Shown piece by piece: positions 60,013 to 64,000 of a stretch of 64,000 bases of DNA. Under the pieces are notes generated by a model. It ran no database searches. It had not been told where the DNA came from and saw only the letters and a program-made list of their open reading frames with translations. Position numbers and translations under genes: made by a program. Source of the stretch: Pyramidobacter porci (lineage in GTDB: Bacteria; Synergistota; Synergistia; Synergistales; Dethiosulfovibrionaceae); NCBI RefSeq assembly GCF_009695745.1, contig NZ_VUNH01000004.1, positions 1-64,000 on the forward strand, read 5' to 3'. Every line of letters starts with the position of its first letter. Positions within the stretch are counted from its first letter, which is position 1.

Positions 60013-60972
60013 CCCCAGTACCGGATTACAGTAACGACTGCATGTGTTTTTTATCAGCTGAATTAAATCCCAGCCATACCGTGGGAGCAATTTCCTTTTC
60101 TGGAAAGCACAGACAAACTGATTGGTGATCTCTGCATCACAAATTGAATAGATATTCAGATAATGTTCAGGATGCAGCTTGTTCATTTGAAGTATTGTTG
60201 GTATGTACATCGTCCAGCAGAAACTCGCCGCGTAGTCTTGGGCAGAAAGCTGAAAATGAACATCTAACTGTGTAAGTTCCATTACGCACTTCAAACACAA
60301 ATCATGAGCTTTCAAATACGCGTCTAAAGAGATTCTTGAATTAAAGGTCTTTCTATTCAAAACAAACGGAACATCCTGAAATTCAGCAAGATTGACGCCT
60401 TCCTTTTGAAAACGACACTTACACTCAGGATATTGGCCAGAGAAATATTGTGCCAACATATTGTCTGAGATGACGAGATAAAGTTTTTCATCAAGCAACG
60501 GATGAATTTCAAACTCAGAAAGATTAACAAAGGTTTTATTCATAATCACAATATCAAAATCATTTCTGAGAATACCCGTTAGCCAATTCTTCCGAGTTTG
60601 CATAATGCACGTCAAGTCTCACTTCGGGATAAAGTTTCTTATATTGAGCGAGCAGATCGGGGAACAGAATCCGATAGCGCCCTCGGTCGTTCCCAGACGA
60701 ATGATTCCCCTTCTGGACTGGCGGATGTCGTCGAGCTGGCTTTCCAGGTTCCTTTCGAGAAACTGGACTTGGCGCAGCATGTTCAGCATGGCTTCTCCGG
60801 CTACCGTCAATTTCAGCCTGGGAGAGCGCTCAAAAAACGTGACGCGGTATTCCTGCTCGAGGTTTTTCAGATATTTGCTCAGACACTGATGGGAAATAAA
60901 CAGCCGTTCCGCGGCGCGGGAGATGTTCTTCTCTTCGGCAAGAGTGATGAAATAGTTGTAATTGTTCAGCAC
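60010..60972 (-). pseudogene. LysR-family regulator with two opposing frameshifts
   Basis: The helix-turn-helix is intact: LNNYNYFITLAEEKNISRAA ERLFISHQCLSKYLKNLEQE YRVTFFERSPRLKLT. After RLGTTEG (near 60680) one base is missing. The true protein continues in the next frame as RYRILFPDLLAQYKKLYPEV RLDVHYANSEELANG, and an extra base near 60573 returns it to the first frame (ILRNDFDIVIMNKTFVNLSE to the end). In the wrong frame a TGA at 60616-60618 stops translation after 117 residues. The GTG start follows GAGGTG. Either a recently inactivated gene or a paired sequencing error; both breaks need confirmation. It is divergent from PrpF-family gene 2. Confidence 0.82.
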
Positions 60973-60996
60973 GACGCTTCACCTCGCAAATAAAAT

Positions 60997-61024
60997 TTGC
61001 ACATTCCCAAAAACATTCTATCTC
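60997..61024 (+). promoter_or_regulatory. Possible promoter of PrpF-family gene 2
   Basis: TTGCAC (60997-61002), 16 nt, TATCTC (61019-61024), in the divergent gap with lysR, where a LysR regulator would be expected to bind. Confidence 0.4.
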
Positions 61025-61055
61025 AAAAATTGCGGATAAGAAAGGAAGCTTTACG

Positions 61056-62234
61056 ATGGCCGACTACAAGCCCAACAGAAAGATTCCCTGCGTCTATATG
61101 CGCGGGGGCACGAGCAAGGCGGTGTTCTTTCGCGACGAGGACCTGCCGCAGGACGTGGCGGAACGCGACAAGGTGATTCTTTCCGCCTTCGGTTCGCCGG
61201 ATCGCCGCCAGATCGACGGCATGGGCGGCGCCAGCACGTCCACCAGCAAGGTCGCCGTGATCAAGAAAAGCAGCCGTCCCGGCATCGACGTGGATTACTC
61301 GTTCGGCCAGGTCGACGTGACGGCGCCGATCGTGGGCAAGACCATGAACTGCGGCAACATCTCATCCGCCGTCGGGCCGTACGCCATCGACGAAGGCCTG
61401 GTGAAAGCCGTCGAGCCCATGACGGAAGTTCACATCTTCAACACCAACACGCAGAAGGAAATCGTCGCCCAGGTTCCCGTCAAAGACGGCCGCACCGTCA
61501 CCGAAGGAGATTTCGCCATCGACGGCGTTCCCGGTACGGCCGCAAAAGTCACGCTCAAGTTCGTGGCGCCTCAGGGAGCGGCCTCCGGCAAGCTGCTGCC
61601 GACCGGTCATGTCAAAGACTCCATCGCCGTCGACGGCACGACCTACGAGTACAGCTTCATCGACGCCGCCAATCCCGTGATCTTCGTCCATCCGGAGGAT
61701 TTCGGCGTCTCCGGCACCGAAATTCCGGCGGAGTTCAACGCCTTGCCGAACTGCCAGGAAATCTGCCGCGTCCTCGAAATCATCCGCGGCACCGGCGCCA
61801 TCACGCTGGGCTTCGCCAAAGATCTCGATGACGCCAGAAAGAACAGCCAGACGCTGCCCAAGATCGCTTTCGTACGCCGGCCCGTCGATTACACGGCCGG
61901 CAGCGGCAAGGCCATCTCCGCCAAAGATATCGACCTGGTCGGACGTTTGTTCTCGGTCAACATGAAGATGATCGACGCTTACATGGGCACCGGCGCGATC
62001 TGCACCATCACCGCCGCCAACACTCCCGGCACGATCGTCAACGAGATCGTCTGCGGCCGCGGCAAGCGCCCCGACAACCACGCCGCGCACATCCGCATCG
62101 GCCATCCCTGGGGCATCATGGACGCCTACGCCGATCTGAAAGACAACCCCGACGGCACTCATACCGTGCTGAGCGGCAATCTCGACCGCACGGCGCGCCG
62201 CATCATGGAAGGCTGGGTCTACGTCCGCGACTGA
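61056..62234 (+). CDS. PrpF/methylitaconate delta-isomerase-family prot 2
   Basis: A 392-residue relative of the protein at 58792. IPCVYMRGGTSKAVFFRDED, FGSPDRRQIDGMGGASTSTS K, VDYSFGQVDVTAPIVGKTMN CGNISSAVGPYAIDEGLV, GVPGTAAKVTLKF and MGTGAICTITAANTPGTIVN. The catalytic Lys and Cys are kept (TSTSK; NCGN). The last quarter differs, which probably changes the substrate. GC content is as in the host, unlike copy 1. AAAGGAAG precedes the ATG, and a strong terminator follows. Suggested role: double-bond shift in a second unsaturated acid, for example itaconate, citraconate or aconitate. Confidence 0.88.
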   Translation: MADYKPNRKIPCVYMRGGTSKAVFFRDEDLPQDVAERDKVILSAFGSPDRRQIDGMGGASTSTSKVAVIKKSSRPGIDVDYSFGQVDVTAPIVGKTMNCGNISSAVGPYAIDEGLVKAVEPMTEVHIFNTNTQKEIVAQVPVKDGRTVTEGDFAIDGVPGTAAKVTLKFVAPQGAASGKLLPTGHVKDSIAVDGTTYEYSFIDAANPVIFVHPEDFGVSGTEIPAEFNALPNCQEICRVLEIIRGTGAITLGFAKDLDDARKNSQTLPKIAFVRRPVDYTAGSGKAISAKDIDLVGRLFSVNMKMIDAYMGTGAICTITAANTPGTIVNEIVCGRGKRPDNHAAHIRIGHPWGIMDAYADLKDNPDGTHTVLSGNLDRTARRIMEGWVYVRD

Positions 62235-62241
62235 AGAGTTT

Positions 62242-62275
62242 TTCGGCACGAAGTTCTCTTCGTGCCGAATTTTAT
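62242..62275 (+). terminator. Terminator of PrpF-family gene 2
   Basis: TTCGGCACGAAG, loop ttct, CTTCGTGCCGAA then TTTTAT. Confidence 0.9.
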
Positions 62276-62343
62276 ATGAGCAAAGACGACGCCGCTCCTT
62301 TTATAACAGGATCGTTTACTTCGCCGGGAAAGGGGACTAGAAT

Positions 62344-62922
62344 ATGAACGCTGTGATCGCCGCCATGCTTGAACGGCGCAGTATCCGCTCCTATCAGGAA
62401 CGCCAGATCGCGCCGGAGGAGCTGAGGCAGATTCTCGAAGCGGCGCTTTACGCGCCCACGGGCAAGAATTCGCAGAACACGCGCTTTTTCGTCATCCAGA
62501 AACCGGAGACGCTGGCGGCGCTCAACCAGGTTATTCAGCGGCAGCTGGCGGCGCGGCAGCCGGTCGACGGCAGCGTGATGAAGTCGGCCGTCCTGCGGGC
62601 GCGAACGCCCGGCTATCATTTTATCCACCGCGCCCCCACGCTGATCAGCGCCGTGGCCCCGCAAAGGGGTGAAAACAGCATGGCCGAATGCGCCGCGGCC
62701 GCCGAAAACATGCTCCTGGCCGCTTCGGCGCTGGGACTGGCAGGCTGCTGGAGCAATCAGCCGCACTGGCTCACGGGCGCGCCCGAAGTGCGCGCCTTTT
62801 TCGAGGCGCTGGGGCTCCGCGACGAGGAGGACATTTTCGCCAGCGTCTCCGTCGGCTACCCGGCCGTGAAAGTTCCGGCGCCGCTGCCCCGCAAAGAAGG
62901 GCGAGTCGTCTGCGATCTGTAA
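62344..62922 (+). CDS. Nitroreductase-family flavoprotein
   Basis: A 192-residue FMN-dependent oxidoreductase. LERRSIRSYQERQIAPEELR QILEAALYAPTGKNSQNTRF is the FMN-binding N-terminus and AAAENMLLAASALGLAGCWS NQ the second half of the fold. Members reduce quinones, nitro compounds or C=C bonds with NAD(P)H. It lies between the isomerase and the citrate-lyase-type genes, where reduction of an unsaturated acid or a redox-balance role is conceivable but unproven. GGGG precedes the ATG at poor spacing. Confidence 0.88.
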   Translation: MNAVIAAMLERRSIRSYQERQIAPEELRQILEAALYAPTGKNSQNTRFFVIQKPETLAALNQVIQRQLAARQPVDGSVMKSAVLRARTPGYHFIHRAPTLISAVAPQRGENSMAECAAAAENMLLAASALGLAGCWSNQPHWLTGAPEVRAFFEALGLRDEEDIFASVSVGYPAVKVPAPLPRKEGRVVCDL

Positions 62923-62975
62923 CGGATGGGCGTCGTTTTTCGAAGCAGAACCGATTTCCCAAGGAGGGCAACAGC

Positions 62976-63242
62976 ATGAAAACTGCAAGCGCGGGCACGT
63001 TGGAATCCATGGACTGTCTGGTCACGGTCAGCGAAGGCGGCCGCGGTTCCGGCCTCGCCGTCGAACTTGAAGGGAGCGGCGTCAGCCGCTTCCGCTCCGC
63101 CATGGAAAAGACCGTCAGGGACACGCTCGAAACGCTGGGCGCCAACGACCTGACGGTGAACGTGAACGACCGCGGCGCGCTCGACGTGGTGCTGGAAGCG
63201 CGCGTCGAGACGGCCGTGAAGCGCCTGAGAGGTGAGAGATAA
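62976..63242 (+). CDS. citD: Citrate/citramalate lyase acyl-carrier protein (gamma subunit)
   Basis: An 88-residue CitD-type protein: ASAGTLESMDCLVTVSEGGR carries the serine that receives the phosphoribosyl-dephospho-CoA arm, followed by SRFRSAMEKTVRDTLETLG and LTVNVNDRGALDVVLEARVE TAVKRL. AAGGAGGGCAACAGC precedes the ATG. The stop overlaps the citE start (TAATG). Confidence 0.93.
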   Translation: MKTASAGTLESMDCLVTVSEGGRGSGLAVELEGSGVSRFRSAMEKTVRDTLETLGANDLTVNVNDRGALDVVLEARVETAVKRLRGER

Positions 63243-64000
63243 TGCGCCGCACGATGCTCTATCTGCCCGGCAACAATCCCAATATGCTGGTGCGCGGTCA
63301 TCTCTTCGGCTCCGACGGCATCGTCATGGACATGGAGGACGCCGTGGCGCTCTCTGAAAAGGACGCGGCCCGCATCATGATTTCCAAATTTCTCCAGCGC
63401 GGCGACTTCGGCAGCGTGGAAGTGACGGTGCGCATCAACGGCGCCGACACGGAGTTCTGGAAGAAAGACCTCGAGGCCGTCGTTCCCTGCAAACGCCTCG
63501 ACGGCGTCCGCCTGCCCAAGGCCGACAGCCCGCAGGTCATCAGGGACGTGGACGAAGAGCTGAGCCGCCTCGAGGACAAATACGGCATCGCGCAGGGGCA
63601 CATCAAGCTGTTCTGCATCCTCGAAACGGCTTACGGGATCTGGCATGCCTACGACGTCGCCACGGCTTCCAGGCGCGTGACCGCCATCCTGCCCGGCGGC
63701 GAAGATCTGGTCGCCGATCTGAAGACGAGCCGCACGCCCGAAGGCACCGAGCTGGAGTGGTCGCGCCGCATGATCGTCATCGCCGCCCGCGCCGCCGGCG
63801 TGGACGCCATCGACCTGATGTTTCCCCGCGTCACCGACGGCGAAGGTCTGCGCCGCGACGCCCAGTTTTCCAAGGATCTGGGCTTCGACGGCAAGAGCGT
63901 CATCCATCCCAACCAGATCCCCGTCATCCACGAGATCTTCACGCCCTCGGAAAAGGAGATCGAGAAGGCGCAGCGCATCATCGCCGCGGCCGAGGACGCC
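63242..64000 (+). CDS. citE: Citrate/citramalate lyase beta subunit, cut by window edge
   Basis: The first 253 codons of a CitE-type subunit, which cleaves the citryl- or citramalyl-acyl carrier into acetyl-carrier and oxaloacetate or pyruvate. MLYLPGNNPNMLVRGHLFGS DGIVMDMEDAVALSEKDAAR, VRINGADTEFW, GVRLPKADSP, ILETAYGIWHAYDVATAS, ILPGGEDLVADLKTSRT and SVIHPNQIPVIHEIFTPS match the family with its metal and carrier-binding residues. The alpha subunit (citF) should follow outside the window. CitE cannot tell citrate from citramalate lyase; the isomerases and hydratases upstream favour citramalate. Confidence 0.93.
   Translation, partial: MRRTMLYLPGNNPNMLVRGHLFGSDGIVMDMEDAVALSEKDAARIMISKFLQRGDFGSVEVTVRINGADTEFWKKDLEAVVPCKRLDGVRLPKADSPQVIRDVDEELSRLEDKYGIAQGHIKLFCILETAYGIWHAYDVATASRRVTAILPGGEDLVADLKTSRTPEGTELEWSRRMIVIAARAAGVDAIDLMFPRVTDGEGLRRDAQFSKDLGFDGKSVIHPNQIPVIHEIFTPSEKEIEKAQRIIAAAEDA

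Noticed and set aside
1-64000. tRNA, rRNA and CRISPR arrays
   Set aside because: No cloverleaf-like segment with CCA end, no rRNA sequence and no regularly spaced repeats were seen on reading both strands.

Overview
The window reads as chromosome of a GC-rich, anaerobic, two-membraned bacterium, most likely a member of the Synergistota (Pyramidobacter-like). The main clues are three tandem outer-membrane porins with a signal peptide, an S-layer-homology domain, a coiled coil, a beta-barrel and a terminal phenylalanine. Others are a 14-gene Mbh-type energy-converting hydrogenase and many tripartite tricarboxylate transporter genes. The lineage is an inference. Two perfect 16-bp parS sites (774-789 and 23973-23988) suggest the window lies in the origin-proximal part of the chromosome.

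Layout. 1-2.9 kb: start of tuf with a long leader, a parS site, a MurJ-type flippase and an orphan RelB/DinJ antitoxin. 3.0-8.3 kb: three porins; the first and third share a nearly identical 492-bp block. 8.6-12.0 kb: pstSCAB phosphate uptake, followed by a 161-bp inverted-repeat element. 12.2-16.1 kb: a beta-lactamase-fold protein without its catalytic residues, thiol peroxidase Tpx and a UvrD/PcrA helicase. 16.2-19.7 kb: surface polysaccharide genes. 19.7-25 kb: an RlmI-like methyltransferase, an exported protein of unknown function, ThiT under a TPP riboswitch, a PfkB sugar kinase, the second parS and a PgsW-like protein. 25.2-29.3 kb: an MFS transporter and two tandem MgtE magnesium channels behind a leader of about 310 nt.

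29.7-38.4 kb: one minus-strand operon in the order mbhA-N (Mrp-like antiporter part, then the [NiFe] hydrogenase part). The large subunit keeps all four nickel-binding cysteines. A 58-codon zinc-ribbon gene that is easily missed precedes it. 38.5-42.8 kb: MarR, a DASS anion transporter, a DJ-1/PfpI protein and an RpiR regulator.

43-64 kb is the most unusual part: a catabolic island for small branched di/tricarboxylates. It holds two complete tripartite tricarboxylate transporters, two aconitase/LeuCD-type hydro-lyases, two PrpF/methylitaconate-isomerase-family proteins, an isocitrate-lyase/PEP-mutase-family lyase with the KRCGH motif, a COG3618 amidohydrolase, and the start of a citrate/citramalate lyase operon (citD, citE). 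Regulators are RpiR, IclR and a frameshifted LysR. The enzyme set matches the end of the methylitaconate to dimethylmaleate to dimethylmalate to pyruvate plus propionate route, and would also fit itaconate to citraconate to citramalate to pyruvate plus acetate. Two of its promoters carry the same GGTTT-N3-AAACC palindrome just after the predicted start of transcription. A decayed IS1182-type element with a decayed IS5-type element inside its promoter interrupts the island, and base composition varies between neighbouring genes, so the island looks assembled by transfer.
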